From contig JARLHY010000026.1 in assembly GCA_031292015.1 (NCBI GenBank), forward strand, positions 34,064-98,063: DNA of 64,000 bases. The letters run 5' to 3'. Under the pieces are notes generated by a model. It was not told the DNA's origin. It did no database searches and saw only the letters and a list, made by a program, of their open reading frames with translations. Origin of the DNA: Negativicutes bacterium (GTDB lineage Bacteria > Bacillota_C > Negativicutes > Sporomusales_B > JARLHX01). The number at the start of each line of letters is the position of its first letter. Position 1 is the stretch's first letter. The translations under genes and the position numbers were made by a program. Positions 49,880 to 57,635 of this stretch are shown piece by piece.

Positions 49880-51352
49880 GTGCAGGAAGTAAACGCCGAA
49901 CTGGTGATCAACGGACGACACTACAGGATTCTGGGCATCGACCGGTCCAGTGTCGCCGAAGGGTGGGCCCTCTATCAGGCCATGGACAGCCAGACCGGCT
50001 TTGGTTTCAGGGTCGCGGCGTTTGCCGGCAGCGAGCAGGTGCTGGAGGCCGCCCGGGAAAAAGCCCGGAAGCTGGCGCGGCTGCGGATCGCGGGGCTTCC
50101 CCTTGTTTACGACGTCTGCCTTGAACCGGAACGGCTTTTTATTGTCACCGACTGGGTCAAGGGGCTTACTCTGCGGGAATACCTGGCTTCACGCCGCGGC
50201 CCGGCCCAGTCCGACCTTGCGGCAGCGGTAGAGTACGGGCGTAAGCTCTGCATGGTGCTCAGCCAGCTTCATCCGGCCTTCGTTCACCGCGGCCTGCGGC
50301 CAGAGAGCATCATCGTCGCCGAGAACCGGGTATTGTTGGCTGAACTCGGCTTTTCCCACATGCCCGCCGGTTTCGAACAGGAGCAGCAGGCCTACCGTGC
50401 TCCGGAACAGACAGCGGCGGTTATCGGCGAGGCTGTCGGCTGCTGGAGCGACATTTACGCTTTTGGCCTGATTTTTGCCGAAATGCTGACAGGGTCCTGC
50501 CCCGGCTGTTCGGGCAGTCAGACCGGCGATGCCGGAGCGCTGCCGGGCACCTGGGCGGAGGTTCCCGCCGAGCTGAAAGAGGTCGTCCTTCACTGCATAC
50601 AAAACCGGCCCGGGCATCGCCCCCAAACCATCGAGGCGGTAAAACGCCGGTTGACGGAGTGGCTGCTGCTGCAAAAAGCGAAAGCGGCGGCCGTCCCGGA
50701 AACTGCCTTATATACCGGCAGCGCGGCAGGTCTTGCTGAACCGGCTGCGACCCTGACCGAAGCGGCGAGGGCGGCAGCAACCGGCGCCGGAAAAACCGCG
50801 GGCAGCGTCAGGCAGAGACTAAGGCGCCTGGCCGGACGGCGGGGGCTTTGGCTGCTTGTGGCGGTCCTGCTGCTGCTCTCGCCCCTTCTGATCCCGCGGA
50901 TTCTTCCCAGTCGGCAGCCCGCGGCGCCGGTGGCCGCAGAAGTAGTCGTCAGCACCCCCGCGGGCCTTGGTCCCCGGGCAGAGTATCAGCTGCTTTACGC
51001 CAAACTTCAGGAGGGTGATACCCTGCTGGCGGCTTATAGCCACGCCAAGGTCCGGGGCAGTCCCGAAAAAACGGCGCTGAATTACCGCGGTGTCGAAAGC
51101 GGGGTCAAGTCACTGCAGCTCAGCCTAGCGGGTTTTGTTGTAACTGACCGGGACCTGGCGGAGGTCCTGAGCCTGGAACTGCAGATGGCCGATAGCCTTG
51201 GAAGCGCCGCCGGCCTTTTTGCCGATTATCTGGAAGGAAAAAAGACAACCACCGCTAATATGGATTGGGTGGAAGAGGCCGACAGCCGTTATCGAAAAGC
51301 ACAGGAACTCCGGGCGCTGGCTGCCGGTAAACTGAATAAACTGCAGCCGTAG
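49880..51352 (+). CDS. Membrane protein with a degenerate Ser/Thr kinase domain (pseudokinase)
   Basis: The ~490-residue protein has a kinase-like fold (about 10-265): a hinge-like LFIVTDWVKGLTLREYL, then FVHRGLRPESIIV where HRD has become HRG, ELGFS where DFG is lost, and YRAPEQ (APE conserved), SDIYAFGLIFAEMLTG and RPGHRP. The N-lobe has FRVAAF instead of the ATP-binding VAIK lysine. After an Ala-rich linker comes a transmembrane helix (LWLLVAVLLLLSPLLI, about 331-346) and a helical outer domain (about 375-490). Start GTG 49880, nine bases after GGGGAGGGG; ATG 49835 is the alternative. Catalysis is unlikely; scaffolding or sensing is inferred. Confidence 0.8.
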   Translation: MQEVNAELVINGRHYRILGIDRSSVAEGWALYQAMDSQTGFGFRVAAFAGSEQVLEAAREKARKLARLRIAGLPLVYDVCLEPERLFIVTDWVKGLTLREYLASRRGPAQSDLAAAVEYGRKLCMVLSQLHPAFVHRGLRPESIIVAENRVLLAELGFSHMPAGFEQEQQAYRAPEQTAAVIGEAVGCWSDIYAFGLIFAEMLTGSCPGCSGSQTGDAGALPGTWAEVPAELKEVVLHCIQNRPGHRPQTIEAVKRRLTEWLLLQKAKAAAVPETALYTGSAAGLAEPAATLTEAARAAATGAGKTAGSVRQRLRRLAGRRGLWLLVAVLLLLSPLLIPRILPSRQPAAPVAAEVVVSTPAGLGPRAEYQLLYAKLQEGDTLLAAYSHAKVRGSPEKTALNYRGVESGVKSLQLSLAGFVVTDRDLAEVLSLELQMADSLGSAAGLFADYLEGKKTTTANMDWVEEADSRYRKAQELRALAAGKLNKLQP

Positions 51353-51432
51353 CCGGCGGAAAAGGTGTCGGCTGGTCTGCCTGCCGGGCCCCCTTCTGCG
51401 ACAATAACTGCTTTTATGGGTTGATATTTTTG

Positions 51433-51462
51433 TTGCAGTAATAGTAAAATTGGTGGTATAAG
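51433..51462 (+). promoter_or_regulatory. Probable promoter of the lipid A acyltransferase gene
   Basis: TTGCAG (51433-51438), 18 bp, TATAAG (51457-51462). Confidence 0.5.
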
Positions 51463-51520
51463 TCTGAATCTGTCATTAGTGCAGACAGGCTCAACCGATT
51501 TGTGCACTTATCCAGGGGGG

Positions 51521-52405
51521 ATGAATTTGTCCGGCGACTGGCAGTACTATCTGACCAAGGGTTTCAGCAAAGCCGTCTGTTTATTGCCGTATTGGGCCGT
51601 CTGCCGCCTCGGCCGGGGAGCAGGCTATTTATATTACCGCTGGGCGACGCGGCAGCGCACCCGGGCCATCGACCAGGCTATGCAAGGGCTTGGGCTGACC
51701 CTGCCGGAAGCGGACCGGGTGGTTCACGGCCTGTTCAGCAATCTGGGAACCATGTTTTTTGAAATGCTGTATATGCCGGTGCTGAACGCCAGAACCATCG
51801 GGCGCCACGTAACCGTCGAAGGTCTGGAGAATTTGCGGCAGGCTGTGGAATTGGGGCGGGGGGTGGTGCTGCTCACCGCCCATATGGGCAACTGGGAGTG
51901 GATGGGAGCAGCTTTGGCCTACGCCGGATTTCCGATGACCACCATTGCCCAGCCGCAGCCCAACGCGCCGCTTAACCGTATCCTGAACGAATACCGGTCC
52001 ATGGTCGGTCTTGAAGTCTTCGCCCTGGGGACCAACGATCTGCTGAAGGCGGTCCGGGCCCTGAAGAAAGGCAAAGTCCTTGGTTTTATCGCTGATCAGG
52101 ATGGGGGCGCGGAAGGGGTCTTCGTCGATTTCTTCGGCCGGAAAGCATCCACTCCGCTCGCCCCGGCGATTCTGGCCGACAAATACCAGGCCAGCATTGT
52201 GCCGGCCTTTACCTTTCGCTGTCCGGACGGCGGACACCGGGTGGTCCTCATGCCCTTCGAATATGAACGTAGCGGCGACAGCGAACAGGATCTGTACCGC
52301 AACACCGCCAGGATGACCAAAATCACCGAGGACATGATCAGGGCCCATCCCGACCAGTGGCTGTGGTTCCAAAAACGCTGGAAAACACCGTATAACCAGG
52401 ACTAG
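51521..52405 (+). CDS. Lipid A acyltransferase, LpxL/HtrB family
   Basis: The ~294-residue enzyme carries the HX4E catalytic motif in LLTAHMGNWEWMGAALAYAGFP (about 120-125) and FIADQDGGAEGVFVDFFGRKASTPLAPAILA, the family's second signature, with a membrane-associated N-terminal segment. It adds a secondary acyl chain to Kdo2-lipid A at the inner membrane. This is direct evidence for lipopolysaccharide. AGGGGGG abuts ATG 51521, so TTG 51527, six bases away, is a plausible start. It is not next to other lpx genes. Confidence 0.9.
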   Translation: MNLSGDWQYYLTKGFSKAVCLLPYWAVCRLGRGAGYLYYRWATRQRTRAIDQAMQGLGLTLPEADRVVHGLFSNLGTMFFEMLYMPVLNARTIGRHVTVEGLENLRQAVELGRGVVLLTAHMGNWEWMGAALAYAGFPMTTIAQPQPNAPLNRILNEYRSMVGLEVFALGTNDLLKAVRALKKGKVLGFIADQDGGAEGVFVDFFGRKASTPLAPAILADKYQASIVPAFTFRCPDGGHRVVLMPFEYERSGDSEQDLYRNTARMTKITEDMIRAHPDQWLWFQKRWKTPYNQD

Positions 52406-52432
52406 CGGCGTACAAAGCAGCATGAAAAAGAC

Positions 52433-52467
52433 AAGGGGTTGAGAATGAAAATTCTCAACCCCTTTTT
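52433..52467. terminator. Bidirectional terminator
   Basis: AAGGGGTTGAGAAT, loop GAAA, ATTCTCAACCCCTT is a 14-bp perfect stem followed by T. It serves the acyltransferase gene and the opposing MFS gene. Confidence 0.92.
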
Positions 52468-52481
52468 GACTGACGGCAGCC

Positions 52482-53855
52482 TTATCCGGCAGTCGTCTTT
52501 TGCGTTGCGTTGATCCGCTCCAGCGCCTGCCCTTTGGTTTCCACCCCCAGGGTGGCGACAAAGACGCCGGCCAGCGCAAAGGCTCCGGCTACCACCGTGA
52601 ATACGCCGCCGATACCCAGCGTACTCAGGCTGTAGCCCACGATCAGGGGAGCCAGCATCGAGCCGACCCGCGAGGCGGTGGCCGCCCAACTGGTGCCGGT
52701 GACCCGGATGCCGGTGGGGTAAAGTTCCGGAGTATACATGTAGGTGATCCCCCAGACCCCCGAAACGAAGAAGGCAACGACAATTCCCAGCAAGATCACA
52801 TGGACTGTCGTCAGGTCGTGGTCCAGCGCATAGCCGAAAGCCAGGGTAGCCGCCATGGCCAGGAACAGGTTCCAGACCAGGAGCTTTTTCCGGCCGTAGC
52901 GGTCCATGAGGTAAGCCGAGATGATCTGATTGGGGACATAGGCAAGCTGCATAATGAGGACATACAAAAAAGACTGGACCATGGTATGGCCGCCCCGGAC
53001 CAGGAGGCTCGGCAGCCAGGCGAACAGGCCGTAGTAGCCGAACATGCCGAGAAACCATAACGCCCACAGCATGATGGTTCTCGACAGGTATTGTCTGGAA
53101 AACAGCGCCGACGTAGTGACCTTTTTTTCCTCGTAGCCGCTTATAACGTCTTCTTGAAGTTCCGGCAGGGGATGAGCGCCTGCTACCTGAGCTTCGATCT
53201 GTTTCACGATTATGTCGGCCTCTTCCATCCGCCCGTTGACCGCCAGCCAGCGCGGCGATTCAGGCATCGACCGGCGCACTATCCAGATATAAAGCGCCGG
53301 CAGCGCACCGGCAACAAAAGCCCACTGCCAGCCGAGCCAGGGGATGATGTAGTAAGAGATGGCCGCCGCGGCAAGCCACCCTACCGCCCAGAAGGTGTTG
53401 AGCAATCCCTGGATTCTGCCCCGGCCGCTGGACGGGACAAATTCACCAAGCAGGGAAGTGACAACAGGTGTCTCGCCCCCCAGCCCAAGTCCGACAAAAA
53501 AACGGAAGACGATCAGCGAGTAAAAGTTCCAGGCGAAGGCGCACAGCAGGGAAAAGATCGAAAAGATCAGCATCGTCCACTGAAAAATCGCTTTTCGGCC
53601 GTAGCGGTCAGCCAAAGGCCCTGACAAAAAGGCTCCGAGCAGCATTCCGAACATCCCTGAGCTGAGTACTATGCCGGTCTGAACCGGAGTCAAGGCCCAC
53701 GCCTTGTTCAGCGCCGCCACCACAAAGGTGATCAGGCCTACGTCAAAGGCGTCAAACGCCCAGGCGAATCCGTTGATAACCAATAGTTTGTAGTGATAGC
53801 GGGAAATAGGCAATCTGTCTAATCTGGCGGCAATTGTAGCTTGATTGACCATCAT
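52482..53855 (-). CDS. MFS transporter, sugar-porter/aromatic-acid (NiaP-like) type
   Basis: The 457-residue, 12-helix transporter has FAWAFDAFDVGLITFVV, MLLGAFLSGPLADRYGRKAIF (motif A), RFFVGLGLGGETPVVTSLLGEFVP and the second-half repeat YLMDRYGRKKLLVWN and TPELYPTGIRVTGTS. These patterns fit the AAHS/SP groups that carry aromatic acids, niacin or organic acids. ATG 53855 lies six bases after AAGGAGGT. The upstream in-frame extension to 54044 is leader RNA, not protein. An attenuator-like terminator lies in that leader. Confidence 0.87.
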   Translation of the reverse strand: MMVNQATIAARLDRLPISRYHYKLLVINGFAWAFDAFDVGLITFVVAALNKAWALTPVQTGIVLSSGMFGMLLGAFLSGPLADRYGRKAIFQWTMLIFSIFSLLCAFAWNFYSLIVFRFFVGLGLGGETPVVTSLLGEFVPSSGRGRIQGLLNTFWAVGWLAAAAISYYIIPWLGWQWAFVAGALPALYIWIVRRSMPESPRWLAVNGRMEEADIIVKQIEAQVAGAHPLPELQEDVISGYEEKKVTTSALFSRQYLSRTIMLWALWFLGMFGYYGLFAWLPSLLVRGGHTMVQSFLYVLIMQLAYVPNQIISAYLMDRYGRKKLLVWNLFLAMAATLAFGYALDHDLTTVHVILLGIVVAFFVSGVWGITYMYTPELYPTGIRVTGTSWAATASRVGSMLAPLIVGYSLSTLGIGGVFTVVAGAFALAGVFVATLGVETKGQALERINATQKTTAG

Positions 53856-53939
53856 GCAGCGACCTCCTTGTAAAGTTTTGTTGCAAAAATAACGCCGCCT
53901 GTTCCAAGGCCGGAAGCAGGCAGATTTATGCCTGTCGAT

Positions 53940-53980
53940 AAAAAAACAAAGGCTCAATAAACTTGGTTTACTAAGCCTCA
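53940..53980 (-). terminator. Intrinsic terminator inside the MFS leader
   Basis: On the minus strand GGCT..TAAAC / GTTTA..AGCC forms a hairpin followed by TTTGTTTTTTT. It lies between the promoter at 54087-54115 and the MFS start (53855), so it would stop transcription unless antiterminated. Confidence 0.65.
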
Positions 53981-54086
53981 ATGCTTTTTGCCGACTGGAA
54001 CAGTCATCATAAGACCTTTTCCTTGCGCCGGAGTCGATCAGCATGAATCCTTCGGGTGCTGATGATTGGTATATGATTATGGGAAT

Positions 54087-54115
54087 AATATACCACCATT
54101 ATCCTGCTGATGCAA
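54087..54115 (-). promoter_or_regulatory. Promoter of the MFS leader
   Basis: Minus-strand TTGCAT (54115-54110), 17 bp, TATATT (54092-54087). The start near 54080 gives a 225-base leader containing a 7-bp ATCAGCA/TGCTGAT hairpin and the terminator at 53940-53980. Confidence 0.55.
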
Positions 54116-54194
54116 CCTTCGGCGACTGTCGGTTCGCGGAATATTTGCCGCTTTCGCCTGAAAACGATGAGGCGCTGCCGCGGCCGCGAAAGGG

Positions 54195-54485
54195 TTAGTG
54201 GTCGTGGGCCGCAGTTTGCCAATACCCCAGGCTTTCATAGTAATAGCAGCTTTCCTCCCGGCAGTAACCGCTGTTGGCGCCCATGCCTGTTACGTTTGTC
54301 AGTTGGAAGAACCGCTCGCTCTCCGCCGGATCGGTTGTCCAGAATTCACCTCCGTTTGCCGGTCTGACAATCAGCCTGTCAAACCGTATTTTCGTTTCAT
54401 CTTCCACGGCGCGGCGATAGTAGGTCCCTAGAAGAGTATCTCCGTCCTCCAGCTTCCGGAGCAGAGGATTCAGGGGTCCAGGCAT
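54195..54485 (-). CDS. Hypothetical protein, 96 residues
   Basis: The protein begins MPGPLNPLLRKLEDGDTLLG and is soluble, with FDRLIVRPANGGEFWTTDP in the middle and a Tyr/Cys-rich end (YCREESCYYYESLGYW). AAAGGAGGGG lies seven bases before the ATG, so it is very likely translated. No family is recognised. It lies between the MFS gene and the sigma-54 activator and may be a single-gene unit. Confidence 0.65.
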   Translation of the reverse strand: MPGPLNPLLRKLEDGDTLLGTYYRRAVEDETKIRFDRLIVRPANGGEFWTTDPAESERFFQLTNVTGMGANSGYCREESCYYYESLGYWQTAAHDH

Positions 54486-54596
54486 TTGTCGTCCCCTCCT
54501 TTAATCGATTTGCCCCCTAGTTATGCAAAAAGGGTGCCAATTGCTGGAAGAGGGCATTTCAGTCCAGTCGAAGGCAAACCGTCGCCATAAAAGATC

Positions 54597-54629
54597 GTCG
54601 CCCCCGACACAGTAGCTGTCGGGGGCGAC
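54597..54629 (-). terminator. Terminator of the sigma-54 activator gene
   Basis: GTCGCCCCCGACA / TGTCGGGGGCGAC is a perfect 13-bp stem just after the gene's stop, with T-rich sequence on the minus strand. Confidence 0.85.
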
Positions 54630-54636
54630 ACTTTGC

Positions 54637-56712
54637 TTATAGCTTATATTTTTTCAGTTTCTCGTACAGGGTGGAACGGTGCCAGCCGAGCAGTTTGGCG
54701 GCCAGTGCCCTGTTGTTTTTTGCGAATTTGAGAGTTTCGATGATCCGGTCCTGCTCGCTCATTTCCTGCGGATAGGTTGCCTGATCGGAAGGCTGTCCGC
54801 CTCCCAGTTTTGCCGAAAAGTTCATCCGTGCCAGATGCTGCGGCGTGATTAGCTGGTTGTCGACCATGGCGGCGATCTGCTCCAACAGATTGACCAACTC
54901 GCGGACATTTCCGGGCCAATGGTGCTCCCGCAGCACTCCCATGACTTCCGGACTGAATTCTTTCAGCGGAGTCCCCAGATTGCGGCAGATGTTCGGCAGC
55001 AGGTGCAAGACAAGTTCGCCGATGTCCCCCTTGCGTTCCCGCAGGGGCGGGATCTCCAGACCAATGACGTTCAGCCGGTAGTACAAGTCTTCACGGAAGG
55101 AGTTTTCTTTGACCATTTTCAGCAGGTTTTTATTGGTGGCGGCGATGATCCGCACATCGCAGCTGAAAGGCTTGCTGCCGCCGAGATGATCCAGGGACTT
55201 GCTCTGCAGCGCCCGCAGGATTTTGGCCTGCATCGTCAGCGGCATGTCGCCGATTTCATCCAGGAATAGTGTGCCCTGGTCTGCCAGTTCAAATTTGCCT
55301 TTCTTGCCGCCGCGCTTGGCGCCGGTAAAAGCGCCCTCGTCGTAGCCGAACAGCTCCGATTCCAGCAGCTCGGCGGGAATGGCCGCGCAGTTCACCGCCA
55401 CAAAAGGCATTTTATTGCGCGGACTGGCGTTGTGAATTGCGTGGGCGAAAAGTTCCTTGCCTGTGCCGCTTTCTCCTGTGATCAGGACATTACTGATATT
55501 GCCGGCGGTTTTGGCGGCGAGGTTTTTGGCCTGGACGATCGCCCGCGAACTGCCGATGATGCTGGCAAAAGTAAATTCAGCCTTGTTTTTCTGGACGGCG
55601 GTTTTGCCCAGTTCCTGTTCATAATGGGAGACCTGCTTTTCCAGTAAATTGACTCGGCTGAGCAGGTAGCTGACTTCGCTGATATCTTTAAATACCGACT
55701 CGCCGATGGCTCCGACGATTTTGCCGTCCTTAAAGATCGGAACACGGTTGACAACCATCTGACGGCCTTTTACATTCTGGAGTTGCCCGAGTTCTGGGAT
55801 ACCGGTCCGGGCGACGATATGGAGTCTCGTGTTTTCAATCGTCTCTTCGATCGGACGGCCGATCATGTCCTCCCGGTCGATGTTGAATATTTCCTCGTAG
55901 GAGCGGTTAACCTGGACGATGATTCCCTGCTCGTCGATGACGATGATTCCCTGGCGGGCGCTTTCAAAAATATTTTCCAGAGCCTCGACATGATGCTGGG
56001 TTTTCACCAACTGCTCGGCGATGCTGGACAGTTCGGACGTGTCCTGGATAATCGCCAGGGCGCCGACGATCTTCGGCCCTTCGCAGATCGGCGAACGGTT
56101 GGAAAACACCGTCTTGCCGCCGACAGTCACCTGGCAGCCTGTTTCGCTTTTGCCTGTCAGCAGGATTTCTCTGAGTCCGGATTCCGGGATGATCTCGGCG
56201 ATGGGCATCCCGATCGCCTTCTCGGCCGGAACGCCCACAAGCTTGGCTGCAGCCTCGTTGAAGGTCGTGATGATCCCGTAGGCGTTGATAACGATGATGC
56301 CGTTGTGGGCCGAGCGGATGAAGGCCTGGATTTCGTCGGTGGCGTGATCGGCTTCGGCGCGAAAAGCACTGAGAAAATCGCTTTTGGTGAGCATGCCGAC
56401 AAGCTTGTTGTCGGCCGAGACCACCGGCAGGCGGCTGACCGGGATTTGATAGGCTTCAGCCAGGGTTGCGTCCAGGCCGATGGTGATGACATTGGTGTTC
56501 ATGATGGTCTTCACCGGTTGTTGGAACGAGACGTCATTCATGATCGCTTTGGCGAAATCCGAACTGGTGATGAGGCCGCAGATATCACCGGCGTCTGTGA
56601 CCACCGGCGCGCCGTTGATCTTATATTTATAAAACAGTTTGGCGGCGTCTTTCAAAGTGTCGCTGCTGCGCAGCACCTTCGGATAAGGGGTCATATAATC
56701 TCTTACCAGCAC
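54637..56712 (-). CDS. Sigma-54-dependent activator with CBS pair and two PAS domains
   Basis: The 691-residue enhancer-binding protein has two CBS domains (about 1-115: RDYMTPYP..., KTIMNTNVITI...), PAS (about 130-240), PAS (about 250-365), AAA+ domain with Walker A GESGTGKE (about 409), the sigma-54 contact loop DEGAFTGAKRGG (about 458), Walker B LFLDEIGDMP, and a Fis-type helix-turn-helix (RALAAKLLGWHRSTLYEKLKKY) at the end. CBS pairs often bind adenine nucleotides, PAS small ligands, so it may sense energy state and a metabolite. It is divergent from the acyl-CoA operon, which has a -24/-12 promoter and inverted-repeat sites for it. Confidence 0.94.
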   Translation of the reverse strand: MLVRDYMTPYPKVLRSSDTLKDAAKLFYKYKINGAPVVTDAGDICGLITSSDFAKAIMNDVSFQQPVKTIMNTNVITIGLDATLAEAYQIPVSRLPVVSADNKLVGMLTKSDFLSAFRAEADHATDEIQAFIRSAHNGIIVINAYGIITTFNEAAAKLVGVPAEKAIGMPIAEIIPESGLREILLTGKSETGCQVTVGGKTVFSNRSPICEGPKIVGALAIIQDTSELSSIAEQLVKTQHHVEALENIFESARQGIIVIDEQGIIVQVNRSYEEIFNIDREDMIGRPIEETIENTRLHIVARTGIPELGQLQNVKGRQMVVNRVPIFKDGKIVGAIGESVFKDISEVSYLLSRVNLLEKQVSHYEQELGKTAVQKNKAEFTFASIIGSSRAIVQAKNLAAKTAGNISNVLITGESGTGKELFAHAIHNASPRNKMPFVAVNCAAIPAELLESELFGYDEGAFTGAKRGGKKGKFELADQGTLFLDEIGDMPLTMQAKILRALQSKSLDHLGGSKPFSCDVRIIAATNKNLLKMVKENSFREDLYYRLNVIGLEIPPLRERKGDIGELVLHLLPNICRNLGTPLKEFSPEVMGVLREHHWPGNVRELVNLLEQIAAMVDNQLITPQHLARMNFSAKLGGGQPSDQATYPQEMSEQDRIIETLKFAKNNRALAAKLLGWHRSTLYEKLKKYKL

Positions 56713-56808
56713 TGATCCCGCCTCCGTATTGTGCGAAGTTTCACTTACTGGTTACTAATTTGACAGTAGAGCATAGGTATCCTTGTTGTTTAATGAAAAA
56801 AAATTCCC

Positions 56809-56818
56809 TTTCGACAAA
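56809..56818. promoter_or_regulatory. Spo0A-box-like sequence
   Basis: TTTCGACAAA contains TTCGACA (reverse complement of TGTCGAA). It lies between the divergent activator and maoC genes, about 100 bp from the activator start. Confidence 0.35.
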
Positions 56819-56843
56819 ATTTGCTGAAAAATCTTCGAAAAAG

Positions 56844-56879
56844 TGTCTGACGCCGACAGTTAAGGTGTCGGGCCGACAC
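56844..56879. promoter_or_regulatory. Two inverted-repeat activator sites
   Basis: TGTCTGACGCCGACA (56844-56858) is an imperfect, and GTGTCGGGCCGACAC (56865-56879) a perfect, inverted repeat. Their centres are 21 bp apart, two helical turns, and lie about 90-110 bp upstream of the expected sigma-54 start. They fit paired binding sites for the adjacent enhancer-binding protein. Confidence 0.7.
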
Positions 56880-56934
56880 TTTAACTGGTCGGGGTCTGAG
56901 CCTGCCAAACCTTGTACTGCAAGGAACCGGGTTG

Positions 56935-56952
56935 TTGGCATTGTTCGTGCAA
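56935..56952 (+). promoter_or_regulatory. Sigma-54 (-24/-12) promoter of the acyl-CoA operon
   Basis: TTGGCATTGTTCGTGCAA has GG (56937-56938) and GC (56949-56950) separated by exactly 10 bases, as in the TGGCAC-N5-TTGC pattern. It is 40 bases before the maoC start. Confidence 0.75.
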
Positions 56953-56992
56953 ATAACTGAATCGAAAATACGCAGCAAAGGGGACAATACTT

Positions 56993-57412
56993 ATGCGGGG
57001 AAAAACCATCGGAACCTTGAGGATTGGAGACTTCGCCGAACACGCCAAAACCATCTCGGAAGCAGATGTCTATCTGTACGCCGGGCTCACCGGCGATTTC
57101 AACCCGGCTCACGTGAATTCTCAGGAAGCGGCCCGCGGCATGTTCAAAGAGCGAATCGCCCACGGCATGCTTGGGGCCGGCCTGATTTCCGCCGTGCTGG
57201 GTACCCAGCTTCCAGGGGCCGGGTCGGTTTATCTTTCCCAGAACCTGAAATTTTTGGCACCGGTAAAATTCGGCGACACCATCACGGCGCGGGCCGAGGT
57301 TGTGGACAGGAACCCGGAACGCAACCGGGTGACCCTCAAGACCACTTGTGTCAACCAGGACGGCAAAATCGTCATTGACGGCGAAGCTGTCCTCATGCCC
57401 CCTAAGCAATAG
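56993..57412 (+). CDS. MaoC-like (R)-specific enoyl-CoA hydratase
   Basis: The 139-residue hot-dog-fold enzyme hydrates trans-enoyl-CoA to (R)-3-hydroxyacyl-CoA. The catalytic pair is in GLTGDFNPAHVN (Asp and His, about 33-41); HGMLGAGLISAVLGTQLPG and LKFLAPVKFGDT are family motifs as in PhaJ. ATG 56993 with AAAGGGG upstream. It is the first gene after the sigma-54 promoter. Confidence 0.9.
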   Translation: MRGKTIGTLRIGDFAEHAKTISEADVYLYAGLTGDFNPAHVNSQEAARGMFKERIAHGMLGAGLISAVLGTQLPGAGSVYLSQNLKFLAPVKFGDTITARAEVVDRNPERNRVTLKTTCVNQDGKIVIDGEAVLMPPKQ

Positions 57413-57544
57413 CGGACTGTGTTTCCGGCAACCCTGCAGCCGGGAAGTTTTCAAACCTTTAGACCATCGTGGAAAACGGGACAAAAAAATAGAAGAGAGG
57501 TGTTTTATGCTTCCAATAATGTCGGACTGAGTCCAGGCTCAGCC

Positions 57545-57570
57545 CGGCCTGTCCGCCGGGCCATTTTCAA
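57545..57570 (+). other. Intergenic hairpin between maoC and the permease gene
   Basis: GCCCGGC and GCCGGGC form a 7-bp stem in the 223-bp gap, without a T run. It may lower read-through or protect mRNA ends. No gene is visible in the gap. Confidence 0.4.
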
Positions 57571-57635
57571 GTCATTGCAAACTCCGCGAGAATCAATTGA
57601 ATAGTAAATTTAAATGACAAGGGGTAGTTAAATTA

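Noticed and set aside
53876..54044. N-terminal extension of the MFS transporter
   Set aside because: The extension reads Arg/Ser/Cys-rich, includes the terminator, and AAGGAGGT marks ATG 53855 as the start.
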